NCBI GenBank assembly: GCA_900319245.1
Contig: ONNQ01000007.1
Location: 1-64,000 of the forward strand
DNA length: 64,000 nucleotides
Direction of reading: 5' to 3'
Source of the DNA: an uncultured Lachnospiraceae bacterium
GTDB lineage: Bacteria; Bacillota; Clostridia; Lachnospirales; Lachnospiraceae
Shown: positions 26,189-34,822 of the stretch, piece after piece
Layout of the letters: the number at the start of each line of letters is the position of its first letter
Position numbering within the stretch: position 1 is the stretch's first letter
Notes under the pieces: generated by a model
What the model saw: only the letters and a program-made list of their open reading frames with translations
The model's database searches: none
What the model was told of the DNA's origin: nothing
Position numbers and translations under genes: made by a program

Positions 26189-26370
26189 GCTCCTCCTTAC
26201 AAAGATCAGGTATATACATATAGATTAATAAGTGCAGATTTACATAATACAACCTGCCATAGCAGGGACGTTCTGATTTAAAAATTTCCTGGGGTATTTA
26301 CTCGAGATGATCGCGTGATATGAACAGGCATGGACGCCCTCTAGAAGTACCATTAATCATTGTAATCCTA

Positions 26371-26883
26371 TCAAAATAAATTTTCAATCAAAGTGTGATA
26401 AATCTGCTCATTTTTCTCAGGCCATTTGCGGCAGATCTCTTCTGCCACGGACTTGTCCGGCACCTGCAGCCGTATTTCCATGACAGGTTCCTTCCTCTCA
26501 AGGACTTTCAGGATCACATTATACATGCCGCCTTCGGTCGGAACACAATCCGCTCTGACGGACTGTTCATTGCGCAGGACTGCGCCTTCGCGGGTCAGAA
26601 AGAGCTCTGCCTGCCCGATGATCTCGTCACTAAGTTCCGAGCGGAACATGCTAAGGGTCTGCCTGCCCTCCTCCGTAATACTGTAAAAGCACCGGTCCTG
26701 CGCAATTCTGGAGCGCACAAGACCGCTCTCTTCAATCTGGGCGTAGGTATTGAGCAGGGACAAAAAATTGACATATCCCTTCTCCAGCAAAAACGAAGAG
26801 ATCCTGTCCATGGCAATCTCTCCCTCTGTTCTGCTTAAAAGATACAATATGATCAGTTTATAAATTGCAAGCGGTGACGCCAT
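26371..26883 (-). CDS. DUF4364 family protein
   Basis: A 170-residue cytoplasmic protein of the clostridial DUF4364 family. The N-terminal 85 residues look like a winged helix (IYKLIILYLLSRTEGEIAMDRISSFLLEKGY, split here by segment, then SGLVRSRIAQDRCFYSITEEGRQTL). The second half is a small alpha/beta domain (GGMYNVILKVLERKEPVMEIRLQVP). A DNA-binding or regulatory role is plausible from the winged-helix pattern but untested. It starts two bases after the rarA stop (TAACAATG), so it is translated together with rarA. No ligand site is evident. Confidence 0.75.
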   Translation of the reverse strand: MASPLAIYKLIILYLLSRTEGEIAMDRISSFLLEKGYVNFLSLLNTYAQIEESGLVRSRIAQDRCFYSITEEGRQTLSMFRSELSDEIIGQAELFLTREGAVLRNEQSVRADCVPTEGGMYNVILKVLERKEPVMEIRLQVPDKSVAEEICRKWPEKNEQIYHTLIENLF

Positions 26884-26885
26884 TG

Positions 26886-28268
26886 TTATTCCTCATTTGT
26901 TTTCTTACCGTGTTCTCTTGGCAGAAGCTGTTCGGGACGGGTGTATTTCTCATCCCCGGTCAGGGAAGACATATGCTTTCTGATCGTCTTCTCATATCCA
27001 TTGTCCGAAGGCTGATAGAAGGCAGTTCCGCGAAGTTTTTCCGGAAGAAGCGGCTGCCCCGCATAGTGATCCTCATATTCGTGGGCATACTGATAGCCCA
27101 GCCCCCGTCCAAGCCCTGCGGCCCCTTTATAATGGGCGTCCTGCAGATAGCCGGGGATCGGCAGACTTCCGGTCTCTTGCACGATCCTTCTGGCCGCCAT
27201 GATGGATTCCACTGCCGTATTGCTCTTGGGCGCTGTCGCCACATATTCCGCTGCCTGTGCCAGAATGATCTGTGATTCCGGCATACCGATCCTCTCACAG
27301 GCCAGCGAGCAGTTCACCGCCACGACGATCGCGTTGGGATCTGCGTTTCCCACGTCCTCGGCTGCGCAGATCATGATCCTGCGCGCAATAAAGACCGGGT
27401 CCTCTCCCGCTTCGATCATGCGGGCCAGATAGTAGACTGCGGCGTCGGGATCACTCCCCCGCATGCTCTTAATAAAGGCAGAGATTGTGTCGTAGTGATT
27501 GTCCCCCTTCTTGTCATATCTTGCCGTGCGCTTTTGAATACACTCGCGCGCCACATCCATCGTCAAGTGGATTTTCCCGTCTTCACTGCGGGGCGTTGTC
27601 ATGACGCCCAGTTCCACTGCATTGAGCGCTCTGCGCGCATCGCCTCCTGATAGATCTGCCAAAAAACGGGCCGCGTCGTCATCAATCACCGCGTCATACG
27701 CGCCCATTCCGCGCTCCATGTCGTAGACCGCCCTGCGGATCAGTTCCAGAATGTCTTCTGTCGCAAGGGGCTTTAGTTCAAAGATCATCGATCTCGAAAG
27801 AAGCGCTCCGTTTACTTCGAAATAGGGGTTTTCTGTCGTCGCGCCGATCAGCGTCACTGTCCCGTTTTCCACATAGGGAAGCAGATAGTCCTGCTGAGAT
27901 TTGTTAAAGCGGTGGATCTCATCGATGAACAGAATGGTTTTTTGCCCGAACATACCCTGCCGGTCCTGCGCCTTTTTGACAACCTCCTCCATATCCTTCT
28001 TGCCCGCCACCGTGGCATTGATCTGCTGAAACTGTGACTTGGTTGTTCCGGCGATCACCTTGGCCAGCGTTGTTTTGCCGGTTCCGGGCGGTCCGTAAAA
28101 GATCAGGCTGCTGATCTTATCGGCCTTAATGGCCCTGTAAAGGAGCTTGTCCCGCCCGATAATGTGCTGCTGGCCGACAACATCTTCCAGCTTTGTCGGC
28201 CGCAGACGTGCGGCAAGAGGAGACTCCGTCTCTTGATTGGTCTCCCGCATATAATCAAAAAGATCCAT
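26886..28268 (-). CDS. rarA: Replication-associated recombination protein A (RarA/MgsA)
   Basis: A 460-residue AAA+ ATPase of the clamp-loader clade that acts at stalled replication forks. Walker A is GPPGTGKTTLAK (near 60). Walker B with the RarA-specific continuation is FIDEIHRFNKSQQDYLLP (near 115). The arginine finger region GGDARRALNAVE (near 200) and the C-terminal oligomerisation domain (EDVGNADPNAIVVAV, YLARMIEAGEDP) follow. The length fits the family. Its ATG lies eight bases after the glgP stop and its stop is two bases before the DUF4364 ATG, so the three form a tightly packed operon. Confidence 0.95.
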   Translation of the reverse strand: MDLFDYMRETNQETESPLAARLRPTKLEDVVGQQHIIGRDKLLYRAIKADKISSLIFYGPPGTGKTTLAKVIAGTTKSQFQQINATVAGKKDMEEVVKKAQDRQGMFGQKTILFIDEIHRFNKSQQDYLLPYVENGTVTLIGATTENPYFEVNGALLSRSMIFELKPLATEDILELIRRAVYDMERGMGAYDAVIDDDAARFLADLSGGDARRALNAVELGVMTTPRSEDGKIHLTMDVARECIQKRTARYDKKGDNHYDTISAFIKSMRGSDPDAAVYYLARMIEAGEDPVFIARRIMICAAEDVGNADPNAIVVAVNCSLACERIGMPESQIILAQAAEYVATAPKSNTAVESIMAARRIVQETGSLPIPGYLQDAHYKGAAGLGRGLGYQYAHEYEDHYAGQPLLPEKLRGTAFYQPSDNGYEKTIRKHMSSLTGDEKYTRPEQLLPREHGKKTNEE

Positions 28269-28276
28269 AAAGCTCT

Positions 28277-30613
28277 TTATTTTCCTTCCTCTGAATAGGT
28301 CTTAAACGATTTGAGTTTCCAGATATCTCTGTTATACTCCGAAATCGTGCGGTCCGCGGAGAAATACCCAGCTTTCGCAATATTGATCAGCGCTTTCCGG
28401 TTCCATTCAATTCGATCCTCATAGTCGCGGATCATGCGATCCTTGGTCTCTATATAGGACTGCAGATCCATAAGCGCCATATAGCGGTCCCTGCAGCGAA
28501 GCTCGTCGTAGAGTCTCTCCAGGTTTTCCCTGTGTCCGATTTCCATCAGCGCCGGACTGACAATAAAATCCAACGCGTTTCGGATCTCTTCATTTTTGTT
28601 GTAGTAGATCGACGGGTCGTAGTCGCCCCGCTCATAATGTCCGATCACCGTGCCGGCGTCGGATCCAAACAGGTACATATTCTCTGTCCCTGCCAGTTCG
28701 CTGAGCTCCACATTGGCGCCGTCCATGGTGCCCAATGTCAGCGCGCCGTTGAGCATGAGCTTCATATTGCCAGTTCCGGACGCCTCCCTCGAAGCCAGGG
28801 AAATCTGCTCGGAAATCTCCGCCGCCGGAATCAGCTTCTCTGCATAGGTCACATTATAGTTGGTGACCATGACAAGGCGAAGATACGGATTGACGTCCGG
28901 ATCCCCGTTGATCAGATCCTGCAGAAGGAGCAGTAAATGAATGATGTCCTGTGCCAAAACATAGGCAGAGGCCGCTTTTCCGCCAAATATAAAGTTAATG
29001 GGACGCGCCGGGCGCAGTCCGCGCTTAATCTGCAGATACTTGTGGATCACATAAAGCGCATTCATCTGCTGTCTCTTGTACTCATGAATGCGCTTGACCT
29101 GCAGGTCAAAGATTCCGTTGGGCAAAAGTTCCACGCCTTCTCTTTGCAGAATATATAGAGACAGCCGCACCTTCGCGTCGTATTTGATCCCGGAAAGCGC
29201 TGTCAGCGTCTCTTCGTCGTCTGTAAATACAAGCAGTTTTTCCAATTGCATAGAATCCTGCTTGAAGGCGTTTCCTATTTTGCCGCACAGAAAAGAAGCC
29301 AGTTCCGGATTGCATCCAAGAAGCCAGCGACGGAAAGAAATGCCGTTGGTTTTATTGTTAAAGCGTTCCGGATAGATCTCATACAGCTGCTTGAGCTGGG
29401 AATTCTTGAGGATATCTGTGTGGATCGAGGCTACGCCGTTGACAGAAAAGCCAAAGTGCACGCACATATTGGCCATATGTACCCTTCTCTCCTGATCGAT
29501 GATCCATACGTCAGGATAAGGATACCGGTTCTTGATGATCAGATCCATCCTGTGAATAATGGGAACCAGCTGCGGGCAGACTTCCGACAGATAGTCGATC
29601 GACCATGTCTCGAGCGCTTCCGCCATGATCGTATGATTGGTGTAGGCGCATGTCTTCGTCACAACTTTGACAGCTTCCATGAAAGAAAGTGCCTTTTCAT
29701 CTGTCAGGATCCGGATCAGTTCCGGAATCAATAACGAAGGATGTGTATCATTGATCTGAATGACCGCATAGTCGTACATCCTGCGCAGATCGCACTTGCG
29801 GGCCTTCATCTCGCGCATGATCAGCTGCGCCGCGCAGCTCACCATAAAATACTGCTGGTAAAGCCTTAGCTTTCTGCCGGCCTCATCCGAATCATCCGGA
29901 TAGACGAACAACGTCAGGTTCTTCTCGATCGCTTCTTTGTCAAAAGAGAGCCCCTCTTTCACAAATGTATCGTCGAACGGATCGATATCGAAGAGCCGGA
30001 GCTTGTTGACGCCGCTCTTATACCCTGCGATATTGACGTCATACATTCTGGCCGTCACTTTTCTTCGTCCCAGCCACACGTCAAAGGTCACTTCTGTGCG
30101 GTTCTCCCAGGACTCCCACTGCAGCCATTCGTCCTTGTCCATCACTTGCAGATGATCCGCAAAGCGCTGTTTAAATACGCCATAATGGTAGTTGAGGCCG
30201 ATTCCTTCCGCCGGATAGCCGAGCGTCGCAATGGAGTCGAGGAAGCAGGCTGACAGCCTTCCCAGCCCGCCGCTTCCCAGGGAAGGTTCCGGTTCCGCCT
30301 CCGCAATGGTCAGTAATCGCTTTCCGTATTTAAGAAGGATTTCCTCTGTCTTCTCATAAAGGCCCAGATTGATCAGCGTATTGATCAAAAAACGCCCCGT
30401 CAAAAACTCTGCGGAGACATAGTATACCTTCTTCTCCCCGCTGTTCTTTTCACTGATTTCCAGAATCCTCTTCGTCAGGACCATCAGGACATGGTAGGTT
30501 TCTTCGACGCCGCACTTTTCCAGCGGTTTGCCGAACCGTTCATGCGCAAGCTCGCACAGCTGACTCTCCATATTGAGTATCATAACGTCGAAGATCATAT
30601 TTCTGTAGCCCAT
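28277..30613 (-). CDS. glgP: Glycogen/starch/alpha-glucan phosphorylase
   Basis: A GT35 enzyme that releases glucose-1-phosphate from alpha-1,4-glucans with inorganic phosphate. The 778 residues carry the pyridoxal-phosphate lysine in EASGTGNMKLMLNG (near 620), the N-terminal YYVSAEFLTGR and the EAEPEPSLGSGGLGRLSACF glucan-site motif, all family hallmarks. The ATG at 30613 is preceded by GGAG at seven bases; an upstream in-frame start has no site. It is the first gene of the tight glgP-rarA-DUF4364 group. With malQ in the same window it completes a maltodextrin phosphorolysis route. Confidence 0.95.
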   Translation of the reverse strand: MGYRNMIFDVMILNMESQLCELAHERFGKPLEKCGVEETYHVLMVLTKRILEISEKNSGEKKVYYVSAEFLTGRFLINTLINLGLYEKTEEILLKYGKRLLTIAEAEPEPSLGSGGLGRLSACFLDSIATLGYPAEGIGLNYHYGVFKQRFADHLQVMDKDEWLQWESWENRTEVTFDVWLGRRKVTARMYDVNIAGYKSGVNKLRLFDIDPFDDTFVKEGLSFDKEAIEKNLTLFVYPDDSDEAGRKLRLYQQYFMVSCAAQLIMREMKARKCDLRRMYDYAVIQINDTHPSLLIPELIRILTDEKALSFMEAVKVVTKTCAYTNHTIMAEALETWSIDYLSEVCPQLVPIIHRMDLIIKNRYPYPDVWIIDQERRVHMANMCVHFGFSVNGVASIHTDILKNSQLKQLYEIYPERFNNKTNGISFRRWLLGCNPELASFLCGKIGNAFKQDSMQLEKLLVFTDDEETLTALSGIKYDAKVRLSLYILQREGVELLPNGIFDLQVKRIHEYKRQQMNALYVIHKYLQIKRGLRPARPINFIFGGKAASAYVLAQDIIHLLLLLQDLINGDPDVNPYLRLVMVTNYNVTYAEKLIPAAEISEQISLASREASGTGNMKLMLNGALTLGTMDGANVELSELAGTENMYLFGSDAGTVIGHYERGDYDPSIYYNKNEEIRNALDFIVSPALMEIGHRENLERLYDELRCRDRYMALMDLQSYIETKDRMIRDYEDRIEWNRKALINIAKAGYFSADRTISEYNRDIWKLKSFKTYSEEGK

Positions 30614-30671
30614 CTGATCACTCCACAAATATGAGAAAGGGATATGGAATCCCGACTGTATTGCTAACAAT

Positions 30672-30707
30672 ATAATACACCCGGTCCAAGCAGACTGGGT
30701 GTATTAT
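30672..30707. terminator. Hairpin between the rRNA methylase gene and glgP
   Basis: An 11-bp perfect stem (ATAATACACCC / GGGTGTATTAT) with a 14-base loop. The T-rich flank is better on the plus strand, yet only minus-strand genes surround it. It probably ends or attenuates the methylase transcript. Confidence 0.6.
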
Positions 30708-30719
30708 TTTTCATTTCAT

Positions 30720-32207
30720 TCAATAGGGCCTTCTGAGCCCTTTGGGATAATGATTCTTGATCTGTCCCTGCGTAAGCTTGCCCCATCCCATTGAGAAGCC
30801 GCAGACCGTCACAAGACACCATCCCTGTGTCCCTTTGACGCTGCTGCATTCATTCGCCATCAGGCTCTCTCCATGCAGGTATGAAGCGGCAAGGCGGTTG
30901 TCCCCCATCACATGCTCTTTTTGATCTTCCGTCTCCGCGCTGCAGCGAACGTCCTGTTCGGAAAGGGCAAGGGCCAGTGCATGGGAAGGTTCAAACCGAT
31001 TCTTTTTGAGCGTTCCCAGATGAAGGCCGGGGCGCAGCACCTTCAGTCCCTTGAGGTCCATCGCACAGGGCATTCTGTAGAGTTCTTTGCCGAAGAGAAC
31101 AAGCCCTTCTGTTCCCTGTGCTCTGTGCGTGTCCAGCCCCCCAATTCTCCGCATACCTTGCGCAGAGAGCGTCTCCTTTGCAAACGCCTGCCAGAGCTTT
31201 ATGGCCTCTTTGTCCTTTAAAGGCGCCGGCGCCTGCATTCTCCGCTCATAGGAGGGACCATTCTTAACGAAAACGGCCACAAAATGGCCCTCTCCGTCCA
31301 GTTTGTGGGGCCAGAGTCGGATGCAGCCTTGCAGTGCATTTCGGACTTCTTCCGGCACTTCGATTCCTTCCGCAAACCGCGGCTGACCGGGGCAAAGCCC
31401 TGTCTTCTCCATGTATGCCTGCCCCAATGCGGCTGGCAGGTCGACCAGCGTAAAGTCCGGATGACGCATCAGAAAAAGCGCCGCGTTTTGCTCATTTTCC
31501 TGCGGTGCGAACGTACAGGTCGAATATACGAGATGGCCGCCCGGTACCGTCATCTGTGCCGCGCAGTCCAGGATTCCTTTCTGCCTTTCGGCGCACAGCG
31601 CCACATTTGCAGGACTCCAATTGGGAATTGCTTCCGGCTCCTTACAGAACATTCCTTCTCCGGAGCACGGTGCATCCACAACGACGGTGTCAAAAAATAC
31701 AGAAAACCGCGCAGCCAGCTTTTCCGGCGTCTCATTGGTGACAACCGCATTGGCGATTCCCATTCTCTCGATGTTTTGCGACAGGATTTTGGCTCTGGCA
31801 GGATGAATCTCATTGGATACAAGGAGCCCCTCTCCGCCAAGAAGCGAAGCGAGCTGTGTGCTCTTGCCGCCAGGCGCGGCGCAAAGATCCAGGACCCGCA
31901 TACCCGGTTTCACGCCGGACAAAGCGGCCACTGCCATCGCACTCGGCTCCTGCATATAGTAGACGCCGGCTTCATGAAACGGATGCTTGCCGGGCCTGAC
32001 AGCCGGATCATAATAATAGCCATGTAAAGCCCAGGGTATTTCCTCCATGCCGAACAAACCACTCTCTTCAAAACGCTGTACGCTGTCTTTGAGACGATTG
32101 CCTCGAAGTCCGGGCTTTCTGGGACGCTCATAAGATGCAGCGAAGTCTTCATAGTCTTCCTGCAGCATCTCGCGCATACGGTTTGTAAACTCGATCGGCA
32201 GATTCAT
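30720..32207 (-). CDS. 16S rRNA (cytosine-C5) methyltransferase, RsmF/NOL1/NOP2/sun family
   Basis: An S-adenosylmethionine-dependent rRNA m5C methylase of 495 residues. The SAM motif VLDLCAAPGGKSTQLA lies near 105-120. Motif IV, DAPCSGEGMF (near 190), and motif VI, STCTF (near 240), supply the two cysteines of the m5C mechanism. The N-terminal 90 residues and the C-terminal PUA-like region (ending NHYPKGLRRP) match the RsmF architecture rather than RsmB. A weak GAAAGGAC site precedes the ATG. It lies 160 bases after the AlaX gene, separated by a hairpin. Confidence 0.9.
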   Translation of the reverse strand: MNLPIEFTNRMREMLQEDYEDFAASYERPRKPGLRGNRLKDSVQRFEESGLFGMEEIPWALHGYYYDPAVRPGKHPFHEAGVYYMQEPSAMAVAALSGVKPGMRVLDLCAAPGGKSTQLASLLGGEGLLVSNEIHPARAKILSQNIERMGIANAVVTNETPEKLAARFSVFFDTVVVDAPCSGEGMFCKEPEAIPNWSPANVALCAERQKGILDCAAQMTVPGGHLVYSTCTFAPQENEQNAALFLMRHPDFTLVDLPAALGQAYMEKTGLCPGQPRFAEGIEVPEEVRNALQGCIRLWPHKLDGEGHFVAVFVKNGPSYERRMQAPAPLKDKEAIKLWQAFAKETLSAQGMRRIGGLDTHRAQGTEGLVLFGKELYRMPCAMDLKGLKVLRPGLHLGTLKKNRFEPSHALALALSEQDVRCSAETEDQKEHVMGDNRLAASYLHGESLMANECSSVKGTQGWCLVTVCGFSMGWGKLTQGQIKNHYPKGLRRPY

Positions 32208-32258
32208 AAAGGTCCTTTCTGTGTCGTCGTAAGTGTATTGTCGCTTCTCTGTAATCGA

Positions 32259-32291
32259 AACGGAGCCGCCGACGCACAGCAGCTCCGTTTT
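32259..32291. terminator. Hairpin after the AlaX gene
   Basis: A 9-bp perfect stem (AAACGGAGC / GCTCCGTTT) around a 15-base loop, in the 160-base gap after the editing-protein gene. There is no long T run on the minus strand, so termination may be partial. Confidence 0.6.
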
Positions 32292-32367
32292 ATTAATTTG
32301 TATTCTGCATACCTTCTATGTATGCCATTTATGCATAGCTTCTTGGCTGGAATCGCGGGCAGTACTC

Positions 32368-33627
32368 TCAGGGGAGGATTTCCCGGATCTGTGCTTCCCC
32401 TGCGCACACGGATCCCTGGATCATCACAGGCTTTCCGCCGCCCTTTGCGCCAAACTTCTCCCGAAGGATTTTCTGCATCTCTCTGGCATCCATTGTGCGG
32501 CTTCCGATAATGTAGCGGTACTGCGCCTCTTCATCGCTTCCCGCAAACACGCCGCAGAAACCGTCGTGCCGCTCGCAGAGCGCATTCACAAGGTTTCTTT
32601 GCACGATCGGATCCATATCGCCTACGAACAGGAAAGCGTCTTTCTGCGCCGCAGGGATAGTCTCAAGCCGCAGAAACGCAGCCTGGTATTCCAGATCCCT
32701 GTTCTTTTGCTTGAGCGCCCCGATTTCATCGAGCAGATGCCTTACGCCGTCTGCGATCTCATCCTGGCTTCGATTGGTCAGATGCGATACCTCTTCAATG
32801 CGCTGCTGCCGCTTCTGCATCAGGGCAAAGGCCCGTCCGCCGCATGCAATGAATAGCCGCATCCCTCCGTGATAGCGGATCACCTTCACAACTTTGATGA
32901 GGCCGATCTCGCCCGTTCTCTTGACGTGGGTCGCGCAGCAGGCGCAAACATCCACGCCGGGAATGGTCACTAGACGCGTCTGTCCCTCGATCTCGATCTT
33001 GCTGCGGTACTCGATCTGCATTAATTCGTCATCGGATGGATAGGAGACTTCCGTCTCCAGATTCTGGTAGACGATACGGTTTGCCTCCCACTCGAGAAGA
33101 AGAATCTCCTCCTCGTCAAGCTGTCCGTTTACGTCGAGCGTCACCGAATTGTCGCTTAAGTGGAATCCGATATTATCAAACCCATACCGGTTATGCATAA
33201 GTCCGGACAAAATATGCTCGCCCGTGTGATTTTGCATAAACCCGAATCTTCGCTCCCAGTCAATCGTGAGGAGGACTTTGTCGCCGGCTTTTAGGCCGCC
33301 GTTCGTACAGACATCCTCGTTTTCTGCATTTGGCTGCGCAATATGACGGATCACGCCGTCTTCTATCTGTGTGTCTACGACCGCCAGGGACCTTGCACGG
33401 CTGTCAGATTCCCCGTCTTCCGGGATGATCCACCCTCTGTCCGACGACTGACCGCCGCCTTCCGGAAAGAAGACCGTCTGGTCTGTGATCACTTCGATCC
33501 GGCGTATTCGGCTCTCGCCCTCCGTGATCTCCACTTCGCGCACACAAAGGACCGTCGCTTCACATCTGGTCAAATATGCATCTGTCTCGTACAGTCGATT
33601 CGTTTTCGTTATCTTCGTATTTGTCAC
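32368..33627 (-). CDS. AlaX-type (long form) alanyl-tRNA editing protein
   Basis: A stand-alone relative of the AlaRS editing domain that hydrolyses mischarged Ser- or Gly-tRNA(Ala). The 419 residues contain the zinc site HTGEH (134-138) and CxxxH (Cys230, His234 in CCATHVKRTGEIG). The FFPEGGGQSSDRG loop near 53-65 and a C-terminal DHHA1-like region with GAKGGGKPVMIQG (near 395) are also present. No aminoacylation domain is present, so it is not a truncated AlaRS by frame damage: the ORF is intact and ribosome-served. It follows prfB by 12 bases, which places it in the secA-prfB operon. Confidence 0.92.
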   Translation of the reverse strand: MTNTKITKTNRLYETDAYLTRCEATVLCVREVEITEGESRIRRIEVITDQTVFFPEGGGQSSDRGWIIPEDGESDSRARSLAVVDTQIEDGVIRHIAQPNAENEDVCTNGGLKAGDKVLLTIDWERRFGFMQNHTGEHILSGLMHNRYGFDNIGFHLSDNSVTLDVNGQLDEEEILLLEWEANRIVYQNLETEVSYPSDDELMQIEYRSKIEIEGQTRLVTIPGVDVCACCATHVKRTGEIGLIKVVKVIRYHGGMRLFIACGGRAFALMQKRQQRIEEVSHLTNRSQDEIADGVRHLLDEIGALKQKNRDLEYQAAFLRLETIPAAQKDAFLFVGDMDPIVQRNLVNALCERHDGFCGVFAGSDEEAQYRYIIGSRTMDAREMQKILREKFGAKGGGKPVMIQGSVCAGEAQIREILP

Positions 33628-33639
33628 GCTGCTCGCCTA

Positions 33640-34764
33640 TTAGAGGTTTTCTCTCTCCGCTTTTCCTGCCTCCATCTTGAGGTAGGCGTTGATAAAGCGG
33701 TCAATATCGCCGTCCAGGACTGCGCCTGTATTGCTGGTCTCTTCTGCTGTTCTTGTATCTTTGACAAGTGTATACGGCTGCAGAACATAGGAGCGGATCT
33801 GGCTGCCCCATGCGATATCCTTGACTTCGCCGCGGATTCCGGCAAGCTTGGCCTGTTCCTCTTCCATCTTCTTCATATAAAGCTTGGCCTTGAGCATCTG
33901 CATCGCCTTGTCCTTGTTCTGGAACTGGGAGCGCTCATTCTGGCATGTGACCACGATTCCTGTAGGGAAGTGGGTGATTCGGATGGCCGATGACGTCTTG
34001 TTGATATGCTGGCCGCCGGCGCCGCTGCTTCGATAGGTATCAATTCGGATATCGTCGGGGTTGATGACAATATCGATGTCTTTCTGGATATCGGGCATGA
34101 CGTCGCAGGATACAAAAGAAGTCTGTCTTTTCCCCTGTGCGTTAAAGGGCGAAATGCGGACCAGTCTGTGCACGCCTCTCTCCGATTTGAGATAGCCGTA
34201 TGCATTGGTTCCGTTGATCTGGAAATCAACGGACTTGATCCCGGCCTCATCGCCGTCAATATAGTTCATGACTTCTACGCTGAATCCCTTGCGGTCCGCC
34301 CAGCGCGTATACATTCTGTAGAGCATAGAGCACCAGTCGCAGCTCTCTGTGCCGCCTGCACCGGCGTTCAAGCTGACGATTGCATTGGAATCGTCATATT
34401 CACCGGTCAGAAGTGTGGAGAGACGCATCTCTTCCAGCTTTTCTTTAAATGTGTCAAGGTCCTCGCGGATCGTATCGATCATGGACCGGTCATCTTCCTC
34501 GTTGCCCATCTCGATGAGCATCATCATATCCTCGTACGAGGTGCTCAGTCCGTCTGCTTCCTCCACCAGGTTCTGAAGGTCCTTGAGCTGTTTCATTTTC
34601 TTGTTGGCAATGTCTGCGTTGTTCCAGAAATCAGGTGCCTCTGATTCTCTGGACAGCTCTTCGATCCTCTGTTTCTTAAAGTCCAGATCCAGCGAATCCC
34701 TGACTTCTTCAAGCGGTTTCTCATACTGCTGCAGTTCAAGTTTCATCTGGTCTAATTCGATCAT
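33640..34764 (-). CDS. prfB: Peptide chain release factor 2, no frameshift
   Basis: RF2 reads UGA/UAA stops. The 374 residues contain the SPF codon-recognition tripeptide (VRISPFNAQ, near 208) and the catalytic GGQ (SSGAGGQHINKTS, near 248). In many bacteria the gene has an in-frame UGA near codon 25 and a +1 programmed shift. Here the equivalent place (VRDSLDLDF, near residue 26) is read through with an ordinary GAT codon, so the whole protein is in one frame. The gene follows secA by 58 bases, a classic order. AAGGAGAATG-like sequence lies before the ATG. Confidence 0.96.
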   Translation of the reverse strand: MIELDQMKLELQQYEKPLEEVRDSLDLDFKKQRIEELSRESEAPDFWNNADIANKKMKQLKDLQNLVEEADGLSTSYEDMMMLIEMGNEEDDRSMIDTIREDLDTFKEKLEEMRLSTLLTGEYDDSNAIVSLNAGAGGTESCDWCSMLYRMYTRWADRKGFSVEVMNYIDGDEAGIKSVDFQINGTNAYGYLKSERGVHRLVRISPFNAQGKRQTSFVSCDVMPDIQKDIDIVINPDDIRIDTYRSSGAGGQHINKTSSAIRITHFPTGIVVTCQNERSQFQNKDKAMQMLKAKLYMKKMEEEQAKLAGIRGEVKDIAWGSQIRSYVLQPYTLVKDTRTAEETSNTGAVLDGDIDRFINAYLKMEAGKAERENL

Positions 34765-34822
34765 ATAATATCATTCTCCTTATCGTTGCATGGTGATCGT
34801 AATGGAACCGCTTATCTACGGA

